Positions 7,572 to 17,597 of a stretch of DNA of 36,716 bases are shown here, one piece after another. The notes beneath the pieces are model-generated. The model ran no database searches. It was given only the letters and a program-made list of their open reading frames with translations, and had not been told where the DNA came from. The DNA is taken from positions 1 through 36,716 of the forward strand of contig CALVTQ010000097.1 in assembly GCA_944362695.1 (NCBI GenBank). Direction: 5' to 3'. Source of the stretch: an uncultured Clostridia bacterium (lineage in GTDB: Bacteria > Bacillota > Clostridia > Christensenellales > Aristaeellaceae). Position numbers and translations under genes: made by a program. Positions within the stretch are counted from its first letter, which is position 1. Every line of letters starts with the position of its first letter.

Positions 7572-9536
7572 ATGTCGAAGACGTATTCTGCCAGCATGCT
7601 CAAGGTGCTCGAAGGGCTCGATGCTGTTCGGATGAGGCCGGGCATGTACATCGGCTCAACGGGCGCGCGCGGCCTGCACCACCTTCTCTGGGAGATCGTG
7701 GACAACGCGGTCGACGAGGTGGCCAACGGCTATGCGCGGAGCATCAGCGTGGAGCTGCACAAGGACGGCAGCGCATCCGTGGAGGACGACGGGCGCGGTA
7801 TGCCGGTGGACGTGCATCCCGAGCTGGGCATCACCGGTGTGGAGATGATCTTTACCCGGCTGCACGCGGGCGGAAAATTCGATCACCAGAATTATGCATA
7901 TTCCGGCGGCCTGCACGGCGTGGGCGCTTCCGTGGTGAACGCGCTGTCCAAGTGGGTCGTGGTGGACAGCTGCATCGGCGGCGGCCACTATCGCATGCGC
8001 TTTGAGAGCAACTACGACGAAAAGGAAAAGAAGATCACGTCGGGCCGTGCGGTCACGCCGCTTCAGCGCATCAGCGCCACGCGCCGCCACGGCACGCGCG
8101 TCACATTCCTGCCGGACGACACGGTGTTCGAGGAGACAAAGTTCAACGCCGAGACGGTGCGCCGTCATCTGCGCGAGGTCGCCTACCTCAACAAGGGGTT
8201 GTCCATCACGTTCATCGACGAGCGCGAGAAAGACCCGGAGAAGCAGAAAATGGTGTTCTGCTTCGAGGGCGGTCTGGCGGATTTCGTTTCCTATATCAAT
8301 CGCGACAAGACGCCGCTTTATCCCAATGTGCTGATGCTGGAGGGCATGCAGGACGACGTGCGCATCTCGGTCGCCATCCAGCACACGGACGACTACTCCG
8401 AGAGCATTCTCTCTTACGTCAACAACATCCCCACGGCGGAGGGCGGCACGCACGAGATGGGCTTCAAGGCCGGCTTCACGCGCGCACTCAACGACTATGC
8501 CCGCAAGACCGGCGCGCTCAAGGAAAAGGACAACAACCTGATGGGCGAGGACTACCGCGAGGGCATCACGGCCGTGCTGACGACGTTTGTGCGCAACCCG
8601 CAGTTCGAGGGCCAGACGAAGGGCAAGCTCGGCAACACGGAGGTGCGTCCGGCTGTGGAGTCGTTCACATACGCCAAGGTGACGGAATACCTCGAGAACC
8701 TCAAGAACGCGGAGGTCGCCTCGGCCATCGTGGAAAAGGCGCTGCGCGCGTGCAAGGTGCGCGAGGCCGCCCGCAAGGCCAAAGAGGTCGCCCGCGCGAA
8801 GAACCAGATCGACGCCGCGCCGCTGGTGGGCAAGCTCAGCAGCTGCACAGGGCGCAAGGCGGAGGAAAACGAGATGTTCATCGTCGAGGGCGACTCGGCA
8901 GGCGGCTCGGCCAAGCAGGGCCGCGACAGGCGCTTCCAGGCGATTCTCCCGATTCGCGGCAAGCCGCTGAACGTCGAGAAAAAGCGCATCGACCAGGTGC
9001 TCGCCAACGAGGAGTTCCGCTCGATCATCACGGCGCTGGGCACGGGCATCGGCGAGGACTTTGACCTCAAATCCCTCAAGTATCACAAGGTCATCATCCT
9101 GTCCGATGCAGACCAGGACGGCGCGCACATCCGCGCGATTCTGCTGACGTTCTTCTATCGCTACATGCGCCCGCTGATCACGGAGGGCCACGTCTACATC
9201 GGCATGCCGCCGCTCTACCGCGTGGCCAAGGGCGACAAGATCGTATACGCATACGACGACAAGGAGCTCGCGCAGGTGACCAAGAGCATCGGGCGCGGCT
9301 ACACGATCCAGCGCTACAAGGGCCTGGGCGAGATGGACCCCAGCCAGCTCTGGGAGACGACGATGAACCCTGAAAACCGCCAGCTCATGCGCGTGACGCT
9401 TGAAAACGTCGCGGAGGCCGAGCGGCTGGTCACGCTGCTGATGGGCGACAAGGTCGAGCCGAGGCGCGATTACATCACGACATACGCCGACTTCAACAAA
9501 GTCGATACGTTCCTTGAAAGAGAGGGAAAGGAGTAA
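7572..9536 (+). CDS. Type IIA DNA topoisomerase subunit B (GyrB/ParE family)
   Basis: This is the ATPase subunit of a type IIA topoisomerase that changes DNA linking number using ATP. The 654-residue length fits GyrB or ParE of Gram-positives. The GHKL ATPase motifs are EIVDNAVDE (Glu41 general base, Asn45 Mg ligand), DDGRGMPVD and GGLHGVGASVVNALS. The transducer follows, with YVNNIPTAEGGTHE. The TOPRIM domain shows IVEGDSAGGSAKQGRD at about residue 436 and LSDADQDGAHI at about 510, and the protein ends with the YKGLGEM motif. The ATG at 7572 follows AAGGAGG by 9 nt. It is paired with the A subunit 3 nt downstream. No dnaA, dnaN or recF neighbours are present, so it may be the second (topo IV-like) locus, but motifs alone do not settle gyrase versus topo IV. 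Confidence 0.93.
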   Translation: MSKTYSASMLKVLEGLDAVRMRPGMYIGSTGARGLHHLLWEIVDNAVDEVANGYARSISVELHKDGSASVEDDGRGMPVDVHPELGITGVEMIFTRLHAGGKFDHQNYAYSGGLHGVGASVVNALSKWVVVDSCIGGGHYRMRFESNYDEKEKKITSGRAVTPLQRISATRRHGTRVTFLPDDTVFEETKFNAETVRRHLREVAYLNKGLSITFIDEREKDPEKQKMVFCFEGGLADFVSYINRDKTPLYPNVLMLEGMQDDVRISVAIQHTDDYSESILSYVNNIPTAEGGTHEMGFKAGFTRALNDYARKTGALKEKDNNLMGEDYREGITAVLTTFVRNPQFEGQTKGKLGNTEVRPAVESFTYAKVTEYLENLKNAEVASAIVEKALRACKVREAARKAKEVARAKNQIDAAPLVGKLSSCTGRKAEENEMFIVEGDSAGGSAKQGRDRRFQAILPIRGKPLNVEKKRIDQVLANEEFRSIITALGTGIGEDFDLKSLKYHKVIILSDADQDGAHIRAILLTFFYRYMRPLITEGHVYIGMPPLYRVAKGDKIVYAYDDKELAQVTKSIGRGYTIQRYKGLGEMDPSQLWETTMNPENRQLMRVTLENVAEAERLVTLLMGDKVEPRRDYITTYADFNKVDTFLEREGKE

Positions 9537-9539
9537 AGC

Positions 9540-12005
9540 ATGGCACGCAAAAGGACGAGCGAGCCGCCCGTTGGCGGCGGCACACCCCATGAGATCATCC
9601 AGCGCCCGATGGAAGAGGTCATGCACATCTCCATGATCCCGTACGCCGAGCACGTTATCCTTGAACGCGCGCTGCCGCGTGTGGAGGACGGCTTAAAGCC
9701 GGTTCAGCGGCGCATCCTGTTCACGCTCAACGAACTGGCCGTCACGCCCGACAAGCCGCACAAGAAATGCGCGCGCATCGTCGGCGACTGTCTGGGCAAA
9801 TATCACCCGCACGGCGACAGCTCCGTCTATGACGCGATGGTGCGCATGGCGCAGCCGTACAGCATGCGCGCGGTTCTGGTCGACGGCCACGGCAACTTCG
9901 GCTCCATCGACGGCGACAGCGCGGCGGCCATGCGTTACACAGAGGCGAGAATGGCTCCGCTGGCGCTTGAAATGCTGCGGGACATCGACAAGGACACAGT
10001 TCCCTTCAGCTTCAACTTCGATGATTCGCTCAAAGAGCCGGACATGCTGCCCGCGCGCTACCCGAACCTGCTGGTCAACGGCGCGAGCGGTATCGCGGTC
10101 GGTTTGGCGACAAACATCCCGCCGCACAACCTCAAAGAAGCCATCGACGCGGCGATTCTGCTGATGGACAAGCCGAACGCGAGCCTCTCCGAGATCATGA
10201 AGGTCATGCCGGCGCCGGACTTCCCGACGGGCGGACGGCTGATCAACAACGAGGAGATCGTGCGCGCCTATGAAACGGGCAAGGGCAAGCTGACCCTGCG
10301 CGCGAAGGTGCACATCGAGGACGGCAGCGCGGGCCGCAAACTGATCGTCATCACCGAGGTGCCCTATCAGGTTCCCAAGGCCGCGATGCTCGAGAAGATC
10401 CTCAAGCTCAGCGAGGAAAAGAAGGTTCAGCTCGGGGGCATTTGCGACATCCGCGACGAGACCGACCGCACCGGCCTGCGCGCGGTCATCGAGCTCAAGC
10501 GCGACGTCGACCCGATGCAGATTCTCTCGGTGCTCTACAAATATTCCGACTTGCAGGTCACATTCGGCGTCAACATGGTCGCCACCGCCGACGGACGGCC
10601 CGTGCAGATGGGCGTCAAGGCGATGCTTACCTATTATATTGAGCATCAGAAGCGCGTCATCACGCGTCGCACGCAATACGAGCTGGAACAGGCGAGGGCG
10701 CGCGAGCACATACTCGCCGGCCTGATGGTCGCGGTGAACCACCTCGACGAGGTCATCGCGCTGATCAGAAAGAGCAAGAGCCCCAAGGAAGCCAAGGAGC
10801 AGCTCATGAACCGCTTCGGCCTGACCGATATTCAGGCGCAGGCGATCCTCGATATGCGTCTGCAGCGCCTGACGGGCCTTGAAATCGAGGCGCTCAAGAA
10901 GGAATACATGGCGATTCTCAAGACGATCGAGCGGCTCGAGGGCATCTTAAAAAGCGAAAAGAAGCTCATCGGCGTCATCCGCGCGGAGATGCTCGAGATC
11001 CGCGACAAATACGGTGACGAGCGGCGCACGGAGCTGATTGCCGACGATTCGGACAAGATGCCGGTCGTCGAAAATAAGGCCATCGCCGAGGAAACGGCCA
11101 TCCTGCGCCTGCGCGACGGCCAGCTTCGCCGCATGAGCCCGCGCATGGTGGACAAATACATCGCGCAGCCGGGCGCGCGCGAGGACGTCGTCGAGGTCAT
11201 CCAGACGACGACCGACGCATCGCTGTATTTCTTCACGAATCTGGGCAACTGCTTCATGCTCGATATCTCCAAGATTCCCGAGACGATGCGCTTGAAAGAG
11301 CGCGGCAGCCTGCTCACAGGCCTGATCGCGGGCCTTGCCGACGGCGAGCACGCAGTGGCGATGGTCTGCACCAAGACCGAAGAGATGGAAAAGAAGGGCG
11401 AGCTGCTCTTTATCACGAAAAACGGCCAGGTCAAGCGCACGGCGGCGGGCGAATATGGCATCAGGCGCTCGCGCTTTGCTGCGATTTCCCTCAAGGGCGA
11501 CGACGAGCTGGTCGGCATGGTGCAGGTCGAGCCGGGCGACAAGGACGACCTCGTGCTGGTGACCAAGCTGGGCTTTGCCGTGCGCTTTAAGCTGGATACC
11601 GTCTCGCCGATGGGCCGCGCGACGGCTGGCGTTCGCGGCATCAGCCTGAGCGACGGCGACGAGGTGCGCTGGTTCGAGGTGCCCAAGCCGGGCGATATGC
11701 TCATGGTCATCAGCGACCGCGGCTTCGGCAAGCGCATGCTCTGCGAGGACATCGAGCGTCAGGGCCGCGGCGGCAAGGGGCAGAGGCTCCTGCCGTTTAC
11801 CAAGGCGGGCGACACCGGCCGCGAGCTGGCGGGCTTCATGAACGTGACGAACGCCGAGAGCGTGATCGTGACGCAGAAACACGGCCATGTCAGCCAGATG
11901 AACGTGGGCGAGGTCGCCGTCGAGCGCAGGAGCGGCAAGGGGCAGATGCTCGTCAGCGTCCTGCTTGACGACGTGGTGACCAGCGCTGCGGCTGTCATGA
12001 AGTGA
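9540..12005 (+). CDS. Type IIA DNA topoisomerase subunit A (GyrA/ParC family)
   Basis: This is the DNA cleavage and rejoining subunit, 821 residues. The breakage-reunion domain includes the winged-helix block [19 protein letters not shown] (with Ser and Asp at the quinolone-determining positions) and the catalytic tyrosine Tyr133 in AAMRYTEAR. The C-terminal beta-pinwheel carries a GyrA-box-like heptapeptide QGRGGKG at about residue 741, close to the QRRGGKG box that marks gyrase. By that criterion it looks gyrase-like, although no chromosomal-origin genes are near. The ATG is 3 nt after the B subunit stop, with GAAAGGAG overlapping the end of that gene. A strong terminator follows. Confidence 0.93.
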   Translation: MARKRTSEPPVGGGTPHEIIQRPMEEVMHISMIPYAEHVILERALPRVEDGLKPVQRRILFTLNELAVTPDKPHKKCARIVGDCLGKYHPHGDSSVYDAMVRMAQPYSMRAVLVDGHGNFGSIDGDSAAAMRYTEARMAPLALEMLRDIDKDTVPFSFNFDDSLKEPDMLPARYPNLLVNGASGIAVGLATNIPPHNLKEAIDAAILLMDKPNASLSEIMKVMPAPDFPTGGRLINNEEIVRAYETGKGKLTLRAKVHIEDGSAGRKLIVITEVPYQVPKAAMLEKILKLSEEKKVQLGGICDIRDETDRTGLRAVIELKRDVDPMQILSVLYKYSDLQVTFGVNMVATADGRPVQMGVKAMLTYYIEHQKRVITRRTQYELEQARAREHILAGLMVAVNHLDEVIALIRKSKSPKEAKEQLMNRFGLTDIQAQAILDMRLQRLTGLEIEALKKEYMAILKTIERLEGILKSEKKLIGVIRAEMLEIRDKYGDERRTELIADDSDKMPVVENKAIAEETAILRLRDGQLRRMSPRMVDKYIAQPGAREDVVEVIQTTTDASLYFFTNLGNCFMLDISKIPETMRLKERGSLLTGLIAGLADGEHAVAMVCTKTEEMEKKGELLFITKNGQVKRTAAGEYGIRRSRFAAISLKGDDELVGMVQVEPGDKDDLVLVTKLGFAVRFKLDTVSPMGRATAGVRGISLSDGDEVRWFEVPKPGDMLMVISDRGFGKRMLCEDIERQGRGGKGQRLLPFTKAGDTGRELAGFMNVTNAESVIVTQKHGHVSQMNVGEVAVERRSGKGQMLVSVLLDDVVTSAAAVMK

Positions 12006-12022
12006 CGCGAAAATGCGAATAC

Positions 12023-12067
12023 GGGCTGCGGATTTGGCGGGTAACCCGAAGCCGCAGCCCAAATTTT
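12023..12067 (+). terminator. Terminator after the topoisomerase A gene
   Basis: A perfect 9-bp stem GGGCTGCGG / CCGCAGCCC (12023-12031 with 12052-12060) has a further internal GGGT/ACCC pairing. It is followed by AAATTTTCT. The T-tract is weak but the stem is strong. Confidence 0.65.
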
Positions 12068-12081
12068 CTGCAAGAAGGGGC

Positions 12082-12110
12082 TTGAAGAAAATCCCGGATT
12101 GTGCGATAAT
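12082..12110 (+). promoter_or_regulatory. Probable sigma-A promoter of the ABC-F gene
   Basis: TTGAAG and GATAAT are separated by 17 nt, about 60 nt upstream of the ABC-F start. Each hexamer is an imperfect match to consensus. Confidence 0.55.
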
Positions 12111-12171
12111 TTACGTTGCTGTATTGTCAAAAACATTCTGACGACGAGATAAAAAGGAGAAGCTGTCAGCC

Positions 12172-13791
12172 ATGATCGCAACCCAGAACGTATCCCTGTC
12201 CTACAGCGGGAAGCCGCTGTTCAAAAACGTCAACATCAAGTTTACCGCGGGCAACTGCTACGGCATCATCGGCGCGAACGGCACCGGCAAATCGACTTTC
12301 CTCAAGGTGCTCTCCGGCGAGCTGGAGCCGACGACGGGCGAGGTGGTCATCACGCCGGGCGAGCGCATGGCTGTGCTGCGTCAGAACCATTTCGAGTTTG
12401 ACCAGTATGAGGTGCTGACCACGGTCATCATGGGTCACAAGCGTCTCTATGAAATCATGAAGGAGAAGGACGAGCTCTACGCTAAGGAGGACTTCACCGA
12501 CGCGGACGGCGAGCGCGCAAGCGAGCTGGAGGGCGAGTTTGCGGAGCTGGATGGCTGGAACGCCGAGAGCAACGCCGAGATGATCTTAACCGGCCTCGGC
12601 ATCAGCCTTGACATGGAGCACATGCTCATGAGCGAGCTCGACGGCAGCCAGAAGGCCAAGGTGCTGCTGGCGCAGGCGCTGTTCGGCAGCCCGGACATCC
12701 TGCTGCTGGACGAGCCGACCAACTATCTGGACATTCAGTCCGTGCGCTGGCTGGAAAACTTCCTGCTCGAGTTCCCCAACACGGTCATCGTGGTCAGCCA
12801 CGACCGTCACTTCCTCAACAAGGTCTGCACGCACATCTGCGACATCGACTTCGGCAAGATCCAGATGTACGTGGGCAACTACGACTTCTGGTACGAGTAC
12901 ACGCAGATGGCTGCGCGCCAGCAGAAGGACCTCAACAAGAAGACCGAGCAGAAGATCAAGGAACTGCAGGCCTTCATCCAGCGCTTCTCGGCCAACGCCA
13001 GCAAGCACAAGCAGGCCACCAGCCGCAAGAAGCTGCTTGACAACCTGCAGATGGAGAACTTCACGCCGTCCTCCCGCCGCTATCCGTACGTCAGCTGGAA
13101 GCCCGACCGCGAGATCGGCAACGATCTGTTGACCGTGACGAACCTTTCCAAGACCGTCAATGGCCGCAAGGTGCTCAACAACATTTCCTTCGTGCTGACG
13201 CCGGGCGACAAGGTGGCCTTTGTCGGCACGGACGAGCTCGCGCGCACGACGCTGTTCCAGATTCTCATGGGCGAGCTGGAGCCGGACGAGGGCAGCTTCA
13301 AGTGGGGCATCACCACGAGCCAGAGCTACTTCCCCAAGGACAACGGCGCGTATTTTGACAACTGCGAATACAACCTGATCGACTGGCTGCGTCAGTTCAG
13401 CGAGAGCCAGTACGAGAGCGACATCCGCGGCTGGCTGGGCCGCATGCTCTTCTCCGGCGAGGACGCGCTCAAGCAGGCGAAGGTCCTCTCCGGCGGCGAG
13501 AAGGTGCGCTGCATGCTCGCGCGCATGATGCTCTCCGGCGCAAACGTGCTGATCCTCGACGAACCGACGAACCACCTCGATCTTGAGTCGATCACGGCGC
13601 TCAACAAGGGCATGATCGAGTTCACCGGCAGCATGCTCTTTGCCACACAGGACCACGAGTGCATCCAGACGGTCGCCAACCGCATCATGGAGATCCTGCC
13701 GGGCGGCCTGGTCGATCGCCGCGAGAGCTACGACGACTACATCGACAGCGAAATCGCCGCGCAGCAGCGCGAAGCTCTGATGCACGTTTAA
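12172..13791 (+). CDS. ABC-F family ATPase (YkpA/YbiT-like)
   Basis: This 539-residue soluble protein has two ABC ATPase domains and no membrane segments. Such ABC-F proteins act on the ribosome rather than in transport. Domain 1 has Walker A GANGTGKST (Lys40) and Walker B ILLLDEPTN, but its signature reads DGSQ (157-160) instead of LSGGQ. A basic, helical inter-domain linker rich in Lys and Gln spans about residues 235-300. Domain 2 has an intact LSGGE signature and ILDEPTNHLD, but its Walker A reads GTDELARTT with Arg358 where Lys is expected; altered second Walker A loops are known in the YkpA/YbiT branch. AAAAAGGAG precedes the ATG. It is not obviously an antibiotic-resistance type, and the precise ribosomal role is unknown. 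Confidence 0.9.
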   Translation: MIATQNVSLSYSGKPLFKNVNIKFTAGNCYGIIGANGTGKSTFLKVLSGELEPTTGEVVITPGERMAVLRQNHFEFDQYEVLTTVIMGHKRLYEIMKEKDELYAKEDFTDADGERASELEGEFAELDGWNAESNAEMILTGLGISLDMEHMLMSELDGSQKAKVLLAQALFGSPDILLLDEPTNYLDIQSVRWLENFLLEFPNTVIVVSHDRHFLNKVCTHICDIDFGKIQMYVGNYDFWYEYTQMAARQQKDLNKKTEQKIKELQAFIQRFSANASKHKQATSRKKLLDNLQMENFTPSSRRYPYVSWKPDREIGNDLLTVTNLSKTVNGRKVLNNISFVLTPGDKVAFVGTDELARTTLFQILMGELEPDEGSFKWGITTSQSYFPKDNGAYFDNCEYNLIDWLRQFSESQYESDIRGWLGRMLFSGEDALKQAKVLSGGEKVRCMLARMMLSGANVLILDEPTNHLDLESITALNKGMIEFTGSMLFATQDHECIQTVANRIMEILPGGLVDRRESYDDYIDSEIAAQQREALMHV

Positions 13792-13840
13792 CCCATAGTG
13801 AACAAAATTTGTGCGGTCAACGAAAAATCGCGCGGTTTTG

Positions 13841-13849
13841 TGGTATAAT
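13841..13849 (+). promoter_or_regulatory. Extended -10 promoter of pgsA
   Basis: TGGTATAAT matches an extended -10 element (TGnTATAAT) 27 nt upstream of the GTG start. No good -35 hexamer lies at the right distance, as is usual for extended -10 promoters. Confidence 0.65.
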
Positions 13850-13875
13850 ATGGCGGTTGAAAGGAGGGAGTCATC

Positions 13876-14430
13876 GTGGAGCACATCAAATCGGAGAAGA
13901 TTGTCAACATCCCCAACGCACTGACGATCGTGCGCATCGCGCTTTTGCCGGTCGTGGTGTGGCGTTTCGTCGTGGGTGACCGCAACGGCGCGCTGCTGGC
14001 GTATGCCGCCGCGATGATGACCGACGCCGTCGACGGCATCATCGCGCGCAAATTCAACCAGATTACGGCGCTGGGCAAGCTGCTTGACCCGCTGGCCGAC
14101 AAGCTCAGCCTCATCACGCTGCTCGGGCTGTTCGTCTGGGACGGACAGATTCCAGTGTGGCTCATGCTGCTGATCTTCGTCAAGGAAGCGCTGCTGGTCA
14201 TCGGCGGCGGCGTTGCGCTGCATCGCGGCATCGTCGTCTACGCCCTGCCCATCGGCAAGGTGACGACCGTGGCATTCGTCAGCTCCATGATCGTGCGCTT
14301 TATCGGTTTGCGCCGGATTGCGGACGTGCTGCTGGGCGTTTCTGTGCTTCTGTCCTTCATCGCGCTTATGTGGTACAGCGTTGACGGGATGAAGAAAATG
14401 AAGAACAGCAAGGCATCTTCGACAAAATAA
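13876..14430 (+). CDS. pgsA: CDP-diacylglycerol-glycerol-3-phosphate 3-phosphatidyltransferase
   Basis: PgsA makes phosphatidylglycerophosphate from CDP-diacylglycerol and glycerol-3-phosphate at the membrane. The full CDP-alcohol phosphatidyltransferase signature DX2DGX2ARX8GX3DX3D is present (Asp50, Asp53, Gly54, Ala57, Arg58, Gly67, Asp71, Asp75). The 184-residue protein has several membrane helices and a Lys-rich C terminus. The N-terminal NIPNALTIVRI is typical of PgsA. Translation starts at GTG with AAGGAGG 8 nt upstream. Other phosphatidyltransferases share the signature, but length and N terminus favour PgsA. It complements plsY in phospholipid synthesis. Confidence 0.92.
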   Translation: MEHIKSEKIVNIPNALTIVRIALLPVVVWRFVVGDRNGALLAYAAAMMTDAVDGIIARKFNQITALGKLLDPLADKLSLITLLGLFVWDGQIPVWLMLLIFVKEALLVIGGGVALHRGIVVYALPIGKVTTVAFVSSMIVRFIGLRRIADVLLGVSVLLSFIALMWYSVDGMKKMKNSKASSTK

Positions 14431-14457
14431 AACACACACATATAGCGGCTTGCTCCA

Positions 14458-16000
<1,543 letters not shown>

Positions 16001-16013
16001 TACAAGAAAAATT

Positions 16014-16046
16014 CGCCGTCCCGTCATTTGCGCGGGGCGGCGTTTT
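16014..16046 (+). terminator. Terminator after guaB
   Basis: CGCCGTCCCG (16014-16023) pairs with CGGGGCGGCG (16033-16042), ten pairs with one wobble, and TTTT follows. Confidence 0.8.
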
Positions 16047-16090
16047 ACGATGCCCGTCACAAATATTTGCTGTGGAAAACCGCGCGCAGA

Positions 16091-16103
16091 TCTGCTATAC
16101 TGA
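16091..16103 (+). promoter_or_regulatory. Probable -10 region of the response regulator/kinase genes
   Basis: TATACT (16096-16101) lies about 30 nt upstream of the response regulator ATG, with no convincing -35 at 17 nt. The surrounding 13 bases are identical to those around the -10 in front of the ABC exporter genes. Confidence 0.5.
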
Positions 16104-16131
16104 ATAAAGCACAGAGCGAAGAGGCGAGGGT

Positions 16132-16830
16132 ATGGCTTACAGGATTGCAATCTGCGACGACAGCGCGCAGGACAGGATTTACATCGCGGACATGGTGCGC
16201 GGCTGGGCGAATGCCTGCGGGCATGGCGTGACGATCCGCGAGTTTGCCGGGGCAGAGCAATTTCTCTTTGAAAACGCGGACACGGATGGATTTGATATCC
16301 TGCTGCTGGATATCGAGATGGGCGGCATGGACGGCGTGACGATGGCGCGCACGGTGCGCAGGGACAACGCGACGGTGCAGATCGTATTCATCACGGGGTA
16401 TTCGGATTACATCGCCGAGGGCTACGACGTCGAGGCGCTGCACTATCTGATGAAGCCTGTGAAGGAGGAGAAGCTGCGCGAGGTGCTCAGCCGTGCGGCG
16501 GAGAAGCTCGCCAAAAACGAGAAGGTTTTGAGCCTCGACGCGGACGGCGGGATCGTGCGCGTGCCGGTGCATACGATCCGCTACGCCGTCGTATCGGGCA
16601 ATTATGTGACGATCCACGCGGCGCAGGACGTGACCGTCAAGATGACGCTGACGGATCTGATGGAGGAGCTTGACGACCGGTTCTACCGCGCGGGACGCTC
16701 GGCCATCGTCAACCTGACGCGCATCAGCCGCGTGACGAGGACGGAAATCAGGTTAAGCAGCGGCGAGACGATCCCGATGGCGCGCGGCGCATACGACGGC
16801 GTGAACCGCGCGATGATCGCGATGAGGTAA
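16132..16830 (+). CDS. LytTR-family response regulator
   Basis: The 232-residue protein has an N-terminal receiver domain with the acidic pair Asp9-Asp10, phospho-acceptor Asp60 (LLLDIEMGGMDG), a Thr in FITGYSDY and a Lys in LMKPVKEEKL. A C-terminal LytTR DNA-binding domain covers about residues 135-232 (VVSGNYVTIH, RFYRAGRSAIVNLTRI, LSSGETIPMARGAYDGV). LytTR regulators of the AgrA/LytR type bind pairs of about 9-bp direct repeats 12-13 bp apart and often control peptide sensing or export. A histidine kinase gene begins 5 nt downstream, so the two form a two-component system. The likely targets are the adjacent ABC genes (inference). Confidence 0.92.
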   Translation: MAYRIAICDDSAQDRIYIADMVRGWANACGHGVTIREFAGAEQFLFENADTDGFDILLLDIEMGGMDGVTMARTVRRDNATVQIVFITGYSDYIAEGYDVEALHYLMKPVKEEKLREVLSRAAEKLAKNEKVLSLDADGGIVRVPVHTIRYAVVSGNYVTIHAAQDVTVKMTLTDLMEELDDRFYRAGRSAIVNLTRISRVTRTEIRLSSGETIPMARGAYDGVNRAMIAMR

Positions 16831-16835
16831 GGCAC

Positions 16836-17498
16836 ATGGGCATTTTGACGAGGCGGATCGACAGGCGGATTGCGGAATATCAGAGCGAGCTGATCAAGAC
16901 GCATTACCGCGAGGTGGACAACATGTACCGCCAGATTCGCGGCTGGCGGCACGATTACCGCAACCACATCCAGACGATGAAGGCCTACGCCGCCGCCGGG
17001 GATTGGGACGCCATCAAGCGCTATCTCGATCTGCTGGACGACGATCTGGCGTCTGTGGACACGGTCATCAAGACGGGCAACCCGATGACCGACGCGATTC
17101 TCAATTCCAAAATCTCGCTGGCGAAGGCGAAAAGCATCCGCGTGATCGCCGATGCGCACGTGCCGGTGCGCCTCAAATCCTCGGAGATCGACCTGTGCTG
17201 CATCCTGGGCAACCTGTTTGACAACGCGATTGAGGCGAGCGAGCGGCTGCCGGAGGAGAAACGGCTGATCCGCGTATACATGGACATGAAGGGCACACAG
17301 CTCTACATATCGTTCACCAATATGACCGCGGGCGGGAAGATGACGAAGCTGGGCAGGCTCTTTGCCAGCACAAAGGGCGAGGGCCACGGCTTCGGTCTGG
17401 CGCGCATCGACGCCATCGTGGCGCGCGCGGAGGGCTACATCAGCTGCAACAGCGAGGATGGCGCGTTCACCGTGGAGATTCTTTTGCCGCAAATGTAA
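16836..17498 (+). CDS. GHKL sensor histidine kinase without a membrane sensor
   Basis: This 220-residue protein has the AgrC/CitA-type dimerisation helix with phospho-acceptor His39 (RHDYRNHI). A GHKL ATPase domain follows, with the N box LGNLFDNAIEA at about residue 123 and the G2 loop GHGFGLARI near 188. Relatives usually have five to seven membrane helices or another sensor before the H box; here only about 35 charged residues precede it and no hydrophobic segment is visible. It starts 5 nt after the regulator stop with its own AGG-rich ribosome site, so it does not look like a broken longer gene. The signal may come from a partner protein such as the adjacent ABC exporter (inference). Confidence 0.88.
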   Translation: MGILTRRIDRRIAEYQSELIKTHYREVDNMYRQIRGWRHDYRNHIQTMKAYAAAGDWDAIKRYLDLLDDDLASVDTVIKTGNPMTDAILNSKISLAKAKSIRVIADAHVPVRLKSSEIDLCCILGNLFDNAIEASERLPEEKRLIRVYMDMKGTQLYISFTNMTAGGKMTKLGRLFASTKGEGHGFGLARIDAIVARAEGYISCNSEDGAFTVEILLPQM

Positions 17499-17506
17499 CG
17501 GAATTT

Positions 17507-17536
17507 GCAGTTCGTCACCCGAAAGATGCGATTCGT
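17507..17536 (+). promoter_or_regulatory. Putative LytTR direct-repeat operator of the ABC exporter genes
   Basis: GCAGTTCGT (17507-17515) and GCGATTCGT (17528-17536) are 9-bp imperfect direct repeats with a 12-bp spacer. That is the geometry bound by LytTR regulators. The first box fits the published-type pattern [TA][AC][CA]GTTN[AG][TG] at all but one position; the second is weaker. The similarity continues past the boxes (TTCGTCACCCGAAA versus TTCGTCCCCGAAA). The second box overlaps the 5' arm of a terminator, so part of its conservation may have another cause. Confidence 0.45.
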
Positions 17537-17564
17537 CCCCGAAATGCGTTGGGGACGATTTTTT
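17533..17564 (+). terminator. Terminator between the kinase and the ABC genes
   Basis: TCGTCCCC (17533-17540) pairs perfectly with GGGGACGA (17551-17558) over a 10-nt loop, followed by TTTTTT. It separates the two-component genes from the exporter genes. Confidence 0.8.
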
Positions 17565-17576
17565 CTGCTATACTGA
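17564..17576 (+). promoter_or_regulatory. -10 region of the ABC exporter promoter
   Basis: TATACT (17569-17574) begins 4 nt after the terminator T-tract and lacks a consensus -35, as expected for an activator-dependent promoter. It is 32 nt downstream of the second LytTR-like box. Confidence 0.5.
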
Positions 17577-17597
17577 CGGCGAAATGAGGTGATGCGT

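Noticed and set aside
16836-17498. Truncated or frameshifted histidine kinase
   Set aside because: The start has its own ribosome site 5 nt after the regulator stop, and no remnant of a membrane sensor is present in any frame between the genes. It is better read as a complete soluble protein.
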